A stretch of 64,000 nt of DNA. It comes from Gluconacetobacter azotocaptans (GTDB lineage Bacteria; Pseudomonadota; Alphaproteobacteria; Acetobacterales; Acetobacteraceae). The stretch spans positions 93,500-157,499 of the forward strand of contig NZ_JABEQF010000007.1 in assembly GCF_014174355.1 (NCBI RefSeq), read 5' to 3'. Below, in pieces: positions 24,289-32,749 of the stretch (positions are counted from its first letter, which is position 1; every line of letters starts with the position of its first letter). The notes under the pieces are model-generated. The model did no database searches and had not been told where the DNA came from. It saw nothing but the letters and a program-made list of their open reading frames with translations. The position numbers and the translations under genes were made by a program.

Positions 24289-25004
24289 GCCGCCGCCTCC
24301 GCGCCCTCGACCCGGTCGCGCAGATCCTGCCCCCAGGCCGCCACCCGCCGCCTTCGGTCCCGGTCGGCATCGGCGCCTCCCGGCCCGGCCACCAGCAGAT
24401 GCAGCATGCAGCGCGCCCGATCGACCGGCAGCACCGCCGCCAGGACCAGCCCGTCGATGTCACGGTCCAGCCCGCCCGCCCGGCTGCCGGCCGGCAGGCC
24501 GATGGCCTGTGCCACCTGCCGCGCCGGGGCCCCGATCGCCAGCGACCGCACGGGCACGCATTGTCCAGCAACGCCGGTGGCGGGGCCGTGCGCGGGCGTG
24601 TCGCCCAGGGCCACCCAGACCAGCCCGTCCTGTTCCGCCGCGACCAGCGGCGCAGCGCGCAACGTCGCCGGGGGCGACAGGTCGGGATGAGCGGGAATAT
24701 GGGCGCATCGTCCATCCGGCCCGAACCGCCAGCCATGATACAGGCACGCCAGCGCGCCGGCGCGCACGACCCCCAGGCTGAAGCGCATGCCCCGATGCGG
24801 GCAGCGATCGTCCCAGACATGCGCCCGCCCGTCGGCATCGCGCCAGACGGCCAGGTCGCGGCCCAGCACGGTACAGCCGGCCACCGTTCCCGGCTCCAGA
24901 TCCATCGACAGCATCAGCGGGTACCAGCCATCCCCCCGGGTGGCCCCCTCGCCCGTCTCTCCTGCCGGCGCGCCCCCGTGCGCCGGCTGCACCCGTTCGG
25001 CCAT
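24285..25004 (-). CDS. Rieske [2Fe-2S] protein with reduced catalytic region
   Basis: A protein of about 239 residues. The N-terminal half is a Rieske domain with all four cluster ligands in the order C-x-H then C-x2-H: Cys68, His70, Cys87 and His90 (CPHRG and CLYHGW). The C-terminal half resembles the oxygenase scaffold (VLAAVLPVDRARCML), but I find no D-x2-H-x4-H iron site, so it probably carries electrons rather than catalyses. I chose the inner ATG at 25004; a TTG at 25106 would overlap the divergent pncA-like start. It is coupled to the GST-like gene and diverges from the transporter operon. Confidence 0.8.
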   Translation of the reverse strand: MAERVQPAHGGAPAGETGEGATRGDGWYPLMLSMDLEPGTVAGCTVLGRDLAVWRDADGRAHVWDDRCPHRGMRFSLGVVRAGALACLYHGWRFGPDGRCAHIPAHPDLSPPATLRAAPLVAAEQDGLVWVALGDTPAHGPATGVAGQCVPVRSLAIGAPARQVAQAIGLPAGSRAGGLDRDIDGLVLAAVLPVDRARCMLHLLVAGPGGADADRDRRRRVAAWGQDLRDRVEGAEAAA

Positions 25005-25105
25005 CCCCCGCATCCTTCCACGCCCGTCCGTTGCGTCCCCCGATAGCCGGACGGGCAAAACCGTGCCATCCCTATCCCATCGCCACAATCCGCAGGAGGC
25101 CGACA

Positions 25106-25711
25106 ATGATCCAGATCACCGGTCACGACGCCCTTCTGATCATCGACGTGCAGAACGATTTCCTGCCGGGCGGCCCGCTGGCGGTGCCGGACGGCGATGC
25201 CGTCGTTCCGGTCATCAATCATCTGACCCGCCTGCCTTTCGGCCAGCAGGCCGCCAGCCAGGACTGGCATCCGCCCGGCCACGCGTCCTTTGCCGGCGCC
25301 CATCCCAAAGGCGCAGCCCCGGCCGGAACCTGGCCCGACCATTGCATCGCCGGCACGCGTGGGGCGGCACTGGCGGCAAGTCTGGACCAGACGCGCATCG
25401 GGCTGATCGTCCGCAAGGGCCGCGCGCCGGATGTCGACAGCTATTCCGCCTTCCTCGACAACGACCGCGTCACGCGCACCGGCCTGGAATACTGGCTGTC
25501 GGGCCTGGGGATACGCCGCGTCTTCGTCGCCGGCCTGGCGCTGGATTATTGCGTGGCCTTCACCGCCATCGACGCAAAGACCCTTGGTTTCGATACGTTC
25601 GTGGTCGAAGATGCCTGCCGTGGGATCGCCCCCGCGCCCGACGCCACCTGGCGCACCTTGGGCGGGCACGGCATCCACCGCGTACGCTCCGGCGATCTGG
25701 CGGGGGCCTGA
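25106..25711 (+). CDS. pncA: isochorismatase-superfamily amidase, PncA/nicotinamidase-like
   Basis: A 201-residue protein with the full nicotinamidase set: catalytic Asp14 (IIDVQNDFLPGG), Lys104 (VRKGRAPDVDSYSAF), Cys149 (LALDYCV), and the metal-site residues Asp53, His55 and His59 (QDWHPPGH). It converts nicotinamide to nicotinate in most relatives. The start has AGGAGG six bases upstream. It leads the operon with the BMP-family transporter, so a different heterocyclic amide substrate remains possible. Confidence 0.85.
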   Translation: MIQITGHDALLIIDVQNDFLPGGPLAVPDGDAVVPVINHLTRLPFGQQAASQDWHPPGHASFAGAHPKGAAPAGTWPDHCIAGTRGAALAASLDQTRIGLIVRKGRAPDVDSYSAFLDNDRVTRTGLEYWLSGLGIRRVFVAGLALDYCVAFTAIDAKTLGFDTFVVEDACRGIAPAPDATWRTLGGHGIHRVRSGDLAGA

Positions 25712-25770
25712 CCAGACCGGCGCGCACTGCAAACGGGGGAAGACCAACAGATGATCGTTCCGGATCGCGC

Positions 25771-26901
25771 ATGACCGGCCGGATGCCGCGGGGGCGGCTT
25801 CTGACACCGCGACGCCGCATGCTGGGGCTGGCTGCCGGGGCGGCAGGCTCCGCCCTGCTGCGCCCGGCTTCGGGACGGGCCACAGGGGCGCCACGCCTGC
25901 TGCCGCCGGTGGCCGAGGCCGATGCGCTGATCGCCTTCGGCCATACCGGCCCCATCACCGACGGCGGCTGGACCGCCGCGCACAACCAGGGCGTGCTGGC
26001 CGTCCGGCAGGCCTTTCCGCGCCTGCGCACCGTCTATGTCGAAAGCATCCCCTATTCCGCCGATGCGACGCGCATCTTCCGCCAGTTCGTGGCCGAGGGC
26101 GCGCAGATGGTCATCGCCACCTCGAACTATGGCGATTTCATCCGCGACGTGTCCGACCGCGCGCCCGAAGTGGCCTTCATGGAATGCGACGGCCACACCG
26201 TCACCGGCAATCTGGGCTGGCATTACATCACCCACTGGTACGCCAGCTACATCATCGGCATCGCCGCCGGACTGATGACCCGGACCAACCGGATCGGCTT
26301 CGTCGGCTCGTTCCCCATTCCCTCGGTCTATGCCGGGGCCAATGCCGTGCTGCTGGGCGCACGCACGGTCAATCCGGCGGTGCGTTTGCAGGCCATCTCG
26401 ATCAACGCCTGGTTCGATCCGCAGGCCGCGACGCAGGCGGGCACGGCACTGGCCGAAAACGGGTGCGACTTCCTGTGCGGCATCATGGACGAACCCGCCT
26501 ATCTGCGCGTGGCCCAGCAGCGCGGCATCAAGGCGGCGATGTGGAATACCGACATGCGGCAATACGGGCCCGACGCCTATGTCAGCTCGGTCATGCTCGA
26601 TTTCCGTTCGTTCTATATCGAACAGGTCCGCCGGCGTCTGGCGGGCACCTGGCAGGCGGCGCCCTGCTTCCTGCCGCTGGGCCACGGCGTGGACCGCGAC
26701 ACATGGGGCAGCAGCGTGCCGCCCGACATCGCACGCCAGGCCGATGCCATGCGTACGCGCATCCTGGGCGGCTACAACCCGTTCCAGGGCCCGATCCGCG
26801 ATGCCGCCGGGCGGATCAGGGTGCCCGCCGGCACCACGATGGACGACGACCATATCTACCAGTGGGACTGGGCGGTGGAAGGGGTCAGCGGCCTTGACTG
26901 A
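25771..26901 (+). CDS. BMP-family ABC transporter substrate-binding protein
   Basis: A 376-residue periplasmic binding protein of the basic membrane protein (PnrA-like) family, whose known members bind nucleosides or nucleobases. A twin-arginine-type leader (RRRMLGLAAGAAGSALL) suggests Tat export. Family landmarks are FGHTGPITDGGWTAAHNQG, YGDFIRDVSDRAPEVAF and GFVGSFPIPSVYAGANA, which lines the ligand pocket. It lies 59 bases after the pncA-like gene, and its stop overlaps the TTG start of the ATPase. Confidence 0.88.
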   Translation: MTGRMPRGRLLTPRRRMLGLAAGAAGSALLRPASGRATGAPRLLPPVAEADALIAFGHTGPITDGGWTAAHNQGVLAVRQAFPRLRTVYVESIPYSADATRIFRQFVAEGAQMVIATSNYGDFIRDVSDRAPEVAFMECDGHTVTGNLGWHYITHWYASYIIGIAAGLMTRTNRIGFVGSFPIPSVYAGANAVLLGARTVNPAVRLQAISINAWFDPQAATQAGTALAENGCDFLCGIMDEPAYLRVAQQRGIKAAMWNTDMRQYGPDAYVSSVMLDFRSFYIEQVRRRLAGTWQAAPCFLPLGHGVDRDTWGSSVPPDIARQADAMRTRILGGYNPFQGPIRDAAGRIRVPAGTTMDDDHIYQWDWAVEGVSGLD

Positions 26902-28483
26902 CGCACCCGCCCCCGGCGAAGCGCCGCCGCTTCCGCCCGGCACGCCGCCTCTCCTCCAGCTTATGGGGATCTCGAAATATTTCCCCGGCGTGATCGCCAA
27001 CGCGGATGTCAGCCTGGACGTCCGCCCGGGCGAAATCCACGCCCTTCTGGGCGAAAACGGCGCGGGCAAGTCCACGCTGATGAACATCGTCACCGGCATC
27101 TACCAGCCCGACGCGGGCGAGATCGTGCTGGACGGCTACACCCGCCACCTGGCCTCGCCGCAGGAGGCCATCCGGGCCGGCATCGGCATGGTGCACCAGC
27201 ATTTCAAGCTGGTGCAGGCCTTCACCGTGGCCGAGAACATCCATCTGGGCTGGCGCGACACGCCCGCCCGGGCCTCGACCAAAGCGCTGGAGGCCCGGAC
27301 CCGCGCCCTGTCCGAACGGTTCGGCTTCGCCGTCCGGCCCGATGCCCGGATCGCGGACCTGTCGGCCGGCGAGCAGCAGCGGGTCGAAATCCTGCGCGTG
27401 CTGGCACGCCGGGCCCGGCTGCTGATCCTGGACGAGCCCACGGCGGTCCTGACGCCCACCGAGGCACGCGACCTGTTCCGCGCCCTGCGCGCCTTCCGCG
27501 CCCAGGGCAACGCCGTCATCCTCATCAGCCACAAGCTGGACGAGGTCATGGACATCTCGGACCGGATCAGCATCCTGCGCGGCGGCCGCAAGATCGGCAC
27601 CTTCGCGACGGCGCACTGCACGCCCGCGATGCTGGCCCGGACCATGGTGGGGCGCGACATCGTCCGCCGCGACCTGCGCGCCCGCCCACCCGGCGCCGCC
27701 CCCGTGGCGGTCCGGCCGGTCATGAGCCTGCGCCACGTCACCACCCGCGACGAACGGGGGGTCGAGACCCTGCGCGACGTGACGCTGGACCTTCACGGCG
27801 GGGAAATCCTGGGCATCGCCGGCGTCGCGGGAAACGGCCAGCGCGAACTGACGCAGGTGCTGACGGGCCTGCTCCCCCCGGACGCCGGCGACGTCCTGCT
27901 GGACGGCGTGCCGGTCGGCGCACCCGACCCGGCGCATTTCGCCCGATCCGGCATCGGCCATATCCCCGAGGACCGGCTGCGCAGCGGCCTGGCCCCGTCG
28001 CTGGGCATCGCCGACAATATGGCGCTGCGTGAATATGACCGCCCCCCGATCGGCGGGCGCGGCGGCTACGCTCCACACGCGGCACAGGCCCTGGCGCGCC
28101 GGATCGCCGACGCGGCCGCCGTCCGCATTCCCGATTACGCCATGCCCATCCGCAACCTGTCCGGCGGCAACCAGCAACGCCTGGTCGCCCGGCGCGAAAT
28201 CCGGATCGCCGAGCGCATCCTGGTCGCCGCCTACCCCAGCCGGGGGCTGGACATCGGGGCCATCGCGACCGTGCTGGGCTACCTGACCGACCTGCGCGAC
28301 CGGGGCGTCGCCGTCGTCCTGGTGTCGGAGGATCTGGAGGAACTGCTGAATGTGGCCGACCGGATCGGCGTCCTGTTCCAGGGCCGCCTGATGGCCACCA
28401 TCGACGCCGCGACGGCGGACATGGAAACCATCGGCCTGCTGATGGGCGGCCGCACCGCCGCGCAGACCGGGGGGGCAATCTGA
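26894..28483 (+). CDS. BMP-type ABC transporter ATP-binding protein (two ATPase domains)
   Basis: A 529-residue protein with two ABC domains in tandem, as in sugar/nucleoside importers. The first has LLGENGAGKSTLM, the ABC signature LSAGEQQRVE and ILDEPTAVLTP; the second has a degenerate Walker A (GVAGNGQRELTQV), the signature LSGGNQQRLVARR and AYPSRGLDIGA. Such asymmetry is normal in the family. I chose TTG at 26894, eight bases inside the binding-protein gene; an ATG at 26963 would remove 23 residues before the first domain. The stop touches the next ATG. Confidence 0.9.
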   Translation: MTDAPAPGEAPPLPPGTPPLLQLMGISKYFPGVIANADVSLDVRPGEIHALLGENGAGKSTLMNIVTGIYQPDAGEIVLDGYTRHLASPQEAIRAGIGMVHQHFKLVQAFTVAENIHLGWRDTPARASTKALEARTRALSERFGFAVRPDARIADLSAGEQQRVEILRVLARRARLLILDEPTAVLTPTEARDLFRALRAFRAQGNAVILISHKLDEVMDISDRISILRGGRKIGTFATAHCTPAMLARTMVGRDIVRRDLRARPPGAAPVAVRPVMSLRHVTTRDERGVETLRDVTLDLHGGEILGIAGVAGNGQRELTQVLTGLLPPDAGDVLLDGVPVGAPDPAHFARSGIGHIPEDRLRSGLAPSLGIADNMALREYDRPPIGGRGGYAPHAAQALARRIADAAAVRIPDYAMPIRNLSGGNQQRLVARREIRIAERILVAAYPSRGLDIGAIATVLGYLTDLRDRGVAVVLVSEDLEELLNVADRIGVLFQGRLMATIDAATADMETIGLLMGGRTAAQTGGAI

Positions 28484-29553
28484 TGGCCCGCATCGTCCAG
28501 CGCCTGCCGTCGGTCTCGCCGGGGCGCGTCCTGGCGTGGCGGGTGGGCGCCGTCATCGCGGCACTGCTGCTGACCACCCTGTTCCTCGCCCTGTCGGGAC
28601 GCGACCCGGCGCTGCTGGCCGAACTGGTCGTGCGCTCGACCGTGGGGTCGCGCTTCGGGCTGGAGGATCTGGCCCTGTTCATGACGCCGCTGGTGCTGAC
28701 CGGCGCCGCCGTCACCGTCACCGGGCGGATCGGCATCTGGAATATCGGGGCGGAAGGCCAGTTCTATGCCGGGGCGATCGGCGCCGCCGGGATCGGCCTG
28801 TTCGTGCATGGGCCGGCCCTGCTGGTCCTGCCGCTGATGACGGTCTGCGGCGTGCTGTGCGGCATGGCGTGGATCCTGGTCCCGACCCTGGCCCGGGCCT
28901 ATGCGGGGGTGAACGAGATCATCACCACCCTGCTGCTCAATTTCGTGGCGGCGCTGCTGACATCCTATCTGGCGGTCGGGCCGTGGCATGACCGCGTGAC
29001 CGGCGCCCTGGCGTCGACCGCGCGGCTGCCCGTCGCAATCCCCGACCTCTGGGGCGTCGTGCATTGGGGCTTCCCGCTGGCGCTGGCGGTGGTGGCGGCA
29101 TTGGCGGCGACGCTGGACCGCACCCGCTGGGGCTACGAGGTCCGGATCAGCGGTGCCAACCCCGAGGCCGCGCGCTACGCCGGGATACCGGTGCGGGCGC
29201 GCATCGTGGCGGTCATGCTGCTGTCGGGCGCGCTGGCGGCCCTGGCCGGCGTGTCCGAGGTCGCCGGCACCGTCCATCGCCTGCAAGGAGGCATCGCCAA
29301 TAATTTCGGCTATTTCGGCATCGTGGTGGCGGTCCTGGCGCGCGGGTCGTGCCTGAACGTGCTGCCGGCAGCGCTGCTGATGGCCTTCATTCTCGATTCC
29401 GGCATCGTGCTGCAAACCCAGCAGCTGACGGCCTCCACGGTGCTGGCCATTACCGGCCTGGTCCTGTTCATGATCGCCATCGGCGACGAACTGGCCCATT
29501 ACCGCCCTGTCTCCACAAGCCGCCTCTCCACCAACAAGGGGGCCGCGCCATGA
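28483..29553 (+). CDS. BMP-type ABC transporter permease, subunit 1
   Basis: A 356-residue inner-membrane permease of the branched-chain/nucleoside type, with about eight to ten hydrophobic spans. Landmarks are GRIGIWNIGAEGQFYAGAIG (residues 82-101), the YAGVNEIITTLLLNFVA loop and SGANPEAARYAGI, the cytoplasmic coupling region. The ATG overlaps the ATPase stop by one base, and the stop overlaps the second permease as ATGA. Confidence 0.9.
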   Translation: MARIVQRLPSVSPGRVLAWRVGAVIAALLLTTLFLALSGRDPALLAELVVRSTVGSRFGLEDLALFMTPLVLTGAAVTVTGRIGIWNIGAEGQFYAGAIGAAGIGLFVHGPALLVLPLMTVCGVLCGMAWILVPTLARAYAGVNEIITTLLLNFVAALLTSYLAVGPWHDRVTGALASTARLPVAIPDLWGVVHWGFPLALAVVAALAATLDRTRWGYEVRISGANPEAARYAGIPVRARIVAVMLLSGALAALAGVSEVAGTVHRLQGGIANNFGYFGIVVAVLARGSCLNVLPAALLMAFILDSGIVLQTQQLTASTVLAITGLVLFMIAIGDELAHYRPVSTSRLSTNKGAAP

Positions 29554-30488
29554 TCGCCCTGCTGACCGGCATGCTGGCCACCGCCGTGCTGGCGGGCGGC
29601 GTGCTGGCGCTGGCCGCGCTGGGCGAGGTCCTGGCCGAACGGGTCGGCGTCACCAACCTGGGTGTCGAAGGCCTGATGTCCCTGGGCGCGGTCGTCGCCA
29701 TCATCACCGTCGCCGCGACCCCCAGTCCGTGGCTGGGCCTGCTGGCCGCCACGGCGGCGGGGACGGCCGGCGGCATGGTCTTCGCCTTCGCCGCCGTCAT
29801 CATGCGCGCCAACCAGGTGCTGTGCGGGCTGGCCGTCGCGTTCATGGGGCTGGGCCTGTCGGCGACCATCGGGCACGATTATGCCGGCATGCCCTCGCCC
29901 GCCACCTTCGGCCATGTGGCCATCCCGGTGCTGTCGGCTCTGCCGGTCGTCGGGCCGGCGATCTTCGCGCAGAATCTGCCGGTCTACCTGATCTATCTGG
30001 TGCTGCCGGCGGCGGCGCACTGGGTGATGTTCCACACGCGGCATGGGCTGAACATGCGCGCAGTCGGCGAAAACCCGGCGGCGGCCGACGCGGCGGGCAT
30101 CGCCGTCACGTCCATGCGGTTCTGGTACGTCACGCTGGGCGCGGGCCTGGCGGGGGCGGCCGGCGGCTACCTGACCCTGACCTACGTGCCCGTCTGGTCC
30201 GAAGGGCTGATCGCCGGGCGCGGCTGGATCGCGCTGGCGCTGGTGATCTTCGCCGGCTACCGCCCGTTCGCCGCCACGCTGTCCGGCCTGCTGTTCGGCC
30301 TGATCACCGCGCTGTCCTTCGTCGGGCAGGCCCGGAACTGGCCGATCGCGCCCGCGATCCTGAACATGCTGCCCTATCTGGGCACCATCGCCTTCATCAT
30401 CGTCCCGGTCGTCGTCTGGCACCGGATGCGCCGCGTCATGGCCGCGCCAGCGGCGCTGGGCGTCCCCTACCACCGCGACATCAGATAG
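29550..30488 (+). CDS. BMP-type ABC transporter permease, subunit 2
   Basis: A 312-residue partner permease: LAALGEVLAERVGVTNLGVEG at residues 24-44, NQVLCGLAVAFMGLGLS, VGENPAAADAAGIAV (coupling loop) and an AGRGWIALALVIFAGYRP segment. With the other permease, ATPase and binding protein it makes a complete importer of the NupABC/PnrABCDE kind. The stop is followed after nine bases by the oxygenase subunit gene, so uptake and oxidation appear to be on one message. Confidence 0.9.
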   Translation: MIALLTGMLATAVLAGGVLALAALGEVLAERVGVTNLGVEGLMSLGAVVAIITVAATPSPWLGLLAATAAGTAGGMVFAFAAVIMRANQVLCGLAVAFMGLGLSATIGHDYAGMPSPATFGHVAIPVLSALPVVGPAIFAQNLPVYLIYLVLPAAAHWVMFHTRHGLNMRAVGENPAAADAAGIAVTSMRFWYVTLGAGLAGAAGGYLTLTYVPVWSEGLIAGRGWIALALVIFAGYRPFAATLSGLLFGLITALSFVGQARNWPIAPAILNMLPYLGTIAFIIVPVVVWHRMRRVMAAPAALGVPYHRDIR

Positions 30489-30497
30489 GTGGAACGC

Positions 30498-31373
30498 ATG
30501 ACCGACACCCGCCACCCCGACCTCGCCGATCCCGACGACCGCGCGGTGCTGGATTGCTGGCACCCCATCGGCTTCCTGGACGGCATCGGCGCCCACCGCA
30601 CACACACGCGCCTGCTGGGCGTCGATCTGACGGCGCGGCGTCATCGCGACGGGGCGATCGTGGTGGGCGCCGCCGGACGAAGCGACCCTCTGCCGGTCGC
30701 CGAACGCTACGGCTGCCTGTGGACCAGCCTGGGCACGCCCCCCGCCGCCCCGCTGTCGATCCCCGACGCCGACGAACCCGACCGCCGCCTGGTCTGCTGC
30801 GGATCGGTCGAAGTCCATGCCTCGGGCCTGCGGGTGATCGAGAATTTCCTCGACATCGCGCATTTTCCCTTCGTCCATACCGGCATCCTGGGGGCCGAGC
30901 CCCAGACCGAAGTGGCCCGCTATCACACCGAAATCCGCCGCGACGTGGACGAAGTCTGGGCGACCGAATGCCGCTTTCACCAACCGCAGGCCGCCCATTC
31001 CTCCCACACCGGTGTCGAGGCGCAGTATGTCTACCGTGTCGCGTCGCCGTTCGTGACGCTGCTATACAAATCCTGCCCGAACGACCCCGTGCGCCCCGAC
31101 GTGATCGCCCTGTTCGTCCAGCCGACCGCGCCGGATCGCTGCCGCGCCCATCCGGTAATGTTCCTGATCGACGACGTGTCGCCCCAGGCGGACCTGATCC
31201 AGTTCCAGCAACGCATCTTCCTGCAGGACCGCATCATCCTGGAAAACCAGCGCCCGCGCCTGCTGCCGCTGGACCCGCGCGCCGAAATCCCCACTCGCGC
31301 CGATTCGCTGTCGGTCGCCTATCGGCGCTGGCTGAAGGAAAAACAGGTGCGCTACGGCGCCGTCCACACATAG
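30498..31373 (+). CDS. Rieske-type oxygenase catalytic subunit lacking the [2Fe-2S] segment (NdmC-like)
   Basis: A 291-residue protein resembling the alpha subunit of vanillate/N-methylxanthine demethylases. It has the mononuclear iron motif D-x2-H-x4-H in ENFLDIAHFPFVH (Asp119, His122, His127). The first 80 residues match the scaffold around a Rieske domain (WHPIGFLDG, then ERYGCLWTSLG), but the segment that should hold C-x-H and C-x2-H is missing, joining the scaffold directly. This is the arrangement described for NdmC (about 283 residues). ATG 30498 has AGGTGG upstream; a GTG at 30489 is also in frame. Confidence 0.8.
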   Translation: MTDTRHPDLADPDDRAVLDCWHPIGFLDGIGAHRTHTRLLGVDLTARRHRDGAIVVGAAGRSDPLPVAERYGCLWTSLGTPPAAPLSIPDADEPDRRLVCCGSVEVHASGLRVIENFLDIAHFPFVHTGILGAEPQTEVARYHTEIRRDVDEVWATECRFHQPQAAHSSHTGVEAQYVYRVASPFVTLLYKSCPNDPVRPDVIALFVQPTAPDRCRAHPVMFLIDDVSPQADLIQFQQRIFLQDRIILENQRPRLLPLDPRAEIPTRADSLSVAYRRWLKEKQVRYGAVHT

Positions 31374-31381
31374 CCGGCAGG

Positions 31382-32503
31382 TCAGGTGGGCCCCACCGGC
31401 AGCGACCAGTACTGGCCCGGCGCCTCGGCCTGCAGGACGTTGAAGCAGATCTTGCGGGCATAGGCCGACGACCCGACGGTGTCGGGCATCCGCCCCAGCA
31501 GCTTCATTTCGTCGACATATTGCGCCACCTGCACCCGCAGGTCGGCGCCCACCGGGCTGACGCCCAGCGTCTCGTGCCGCAGCATCGCGCGCAACTCGTC
31601 CGCCCCCATGCCGGCGATCTGCCCGGCCAGCAGGGTGGCCACCTGGTCCGGCTGGGCCTGGATCCAGCCCGACGCCGCGCGCAACGCCATCACCAGCGCC
31701 ACCGCCGCCGCCGGGTCGGATTGCAGGAAGGCGTCCGACAGGCCGAGTGCGAGGTTCGTGCGTTCGCCATAATGGCCGGTCGTGCTGTTCGCCAGTTCCG
31801 AAAACAGCGGATTGGGCCCGTGCAGAAGCTGCCACGCCAACGGGTCGTGCGCGACCACCGCGTCGATTTCGCCCCCGCGGGCCGCGTCCAGGACATGGTC
31901 GGGCGAGATGACGACCCATTGCACCCCGCTTTCGGGGTCGATGCCCTTGCGCCGCATCATCACCGAAAAAAACAGCCGGTCAGCCATGTCCCGGTCGGTG
32001 AAGGCGATTCGCAGGCCCGCGACATTGTCCAGGCGCGTCACCTTCACCCCCCGGCGCAACAGCAGCCTGAACGCCCCCGACTGCATGCCCGCGACGATTC
32101 GCGCCTGAAGCCCCCCTTCGCGAAACACGTCCAGCCACGTCAGAAGCGGTGCCACCGCGCCAACGCAGTGGCCGCCCCGCAGGTCGGCAATGGTGCCGCG
32201 CCCCGTGCGCGCACCCTCGACCGGCACGACATCCAGGTTGTAACGCTCGAAGAAACGCGCCCGCGCCACCGCGAAGACCAGTGTGTTGGACGTCGGCCAT
32301 GACAGGACCAGCCGGCGGAACCGGCCGTCCAACTGTGCCTTGTAGTAGGCCGGCGGGTGGCGGAACTGGTTGCGGATGACCAGGCCGGCCGTCACCGCCG
32401 CCCCCACGCCCGCCCCCGCGATCAAAGTGCGACGACGCAGCATCAGCCGTTCGGAATGCCCGCTGCCTTCGCCCATGCCGTTCTGCCCCACTCGTTTTCT
32501 CAC
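31382..32503 (-). CDS. NMT1/SsuA-like ABC transporter substrate-binding protein
   Basis: A 373-residue periplasmic binding protein of the NMT1/THI5/SsuA type, with a Tat-like leader (MLRRRTLIAGAGVGAAVTAG, residues 21-40) and landmarks FFERYNLDV, VAPLLTWLDV, NVAGLRIAFTDRD and AARGGEIDAVVAHDPLAW. Relatives bind taurine, sulfonates, nitrate or pyrimidine precursors. No permease or ATPase of its own is adjacent. It converges on the oxygenase subunit gene, nine bases apart. A GTG at 32503 and ATGs at 32476 and 32443 are possible starts; I list the outer one. Confidence 0.75.
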   Translation of the reverse strand: MRKRVGQNGMGEGSGHSERLMLRRRTLIAGAGVGAAVTAGLVIRNQFRHPPAYYKAQLDGRFRRLVLSWPTSNTLVFAVARARFFERYNLDVVPVEGARTGRGTIADLRGGHCVGAVAPLLTWLDVFREGGLQARIVAGMQSGAFRLLLRRGVKVTRLDNVAGLRIAFTDRDMADRLFFSVMMRRKGIDPESGVQWVVISPDHVLDAARGGEIDAVVAHDPLAWQLLHGPNPLFSELANSTTGHYGERTNLALGLSDAFLQSDPAAAVALVMALRAASGWIQAQPDQVATLLAGQIAGMGADELRAMLRHETLGVSPVGADLRVQVAQYVDEMKLLGRMPDTVGSSAYARKICFNVLQAEAPGQYWSLPVGPT

Positions 32504-32551
32504 CTGCCAGGCGCCCTCCTCTACCCGTCAAAAAAAACATCCGGAAGGGGG

Positions 32552-32580
32552 TTTACGTCCAAACCGGACCTCCGCTATAC
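32552..32580 (+). promoter_or_regulatory. probable sigma-70-type promoter of tRNA-Asn
   Basis: TTTACG (32552-32557) and CTATAC (32575-32580) are 17 bases apart and lie 16 bases before the tRNA gene. The boxes match the consensus only partly, but spacing and position fit. Confidence 0.45.
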
Positions 32581-32596
32581 GGTGCCCCGGCGCTGA

Positions 32597-32672
32597 TCCC
32601 GAATAGCTCAGTTGGTAGAGCAAGCGACTGTTAATCGCTGGGTCGTAGGTTCGAGTCCTACTTCGGGAGCCA
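32597..32672 (+). tRNA. tRNA-Asn (anticodon GTT)
   Basis: A 76-base cloverleaf: acceptor TCCCGAA pairs with TTCGGGA, the T arm is TAGGTTCGAGTCCTA, and the anticodon loop in GACTGTTAATC gives GTT. CCA is encoded (32670-32672). It stands alone on the + strand, between the binding-protein gene and the MFS gene. Confidence 0.95.
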
Positions 32673-32749
32673 CCCTTTTCCTGCATATAGCAACAGGCCG
32701 ATTCACCGGCCATGCCGCGGTCGCCAGCCTCCGCCGACGACCTCATGCG

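Noticed and set aside
25005..25106. TTG start extending the Rieske protein by 34 residues
   Set aside because: It would overlap the divergent pncA-like start and its Shine-Dalgarno site; the added residues show no family resemblance.
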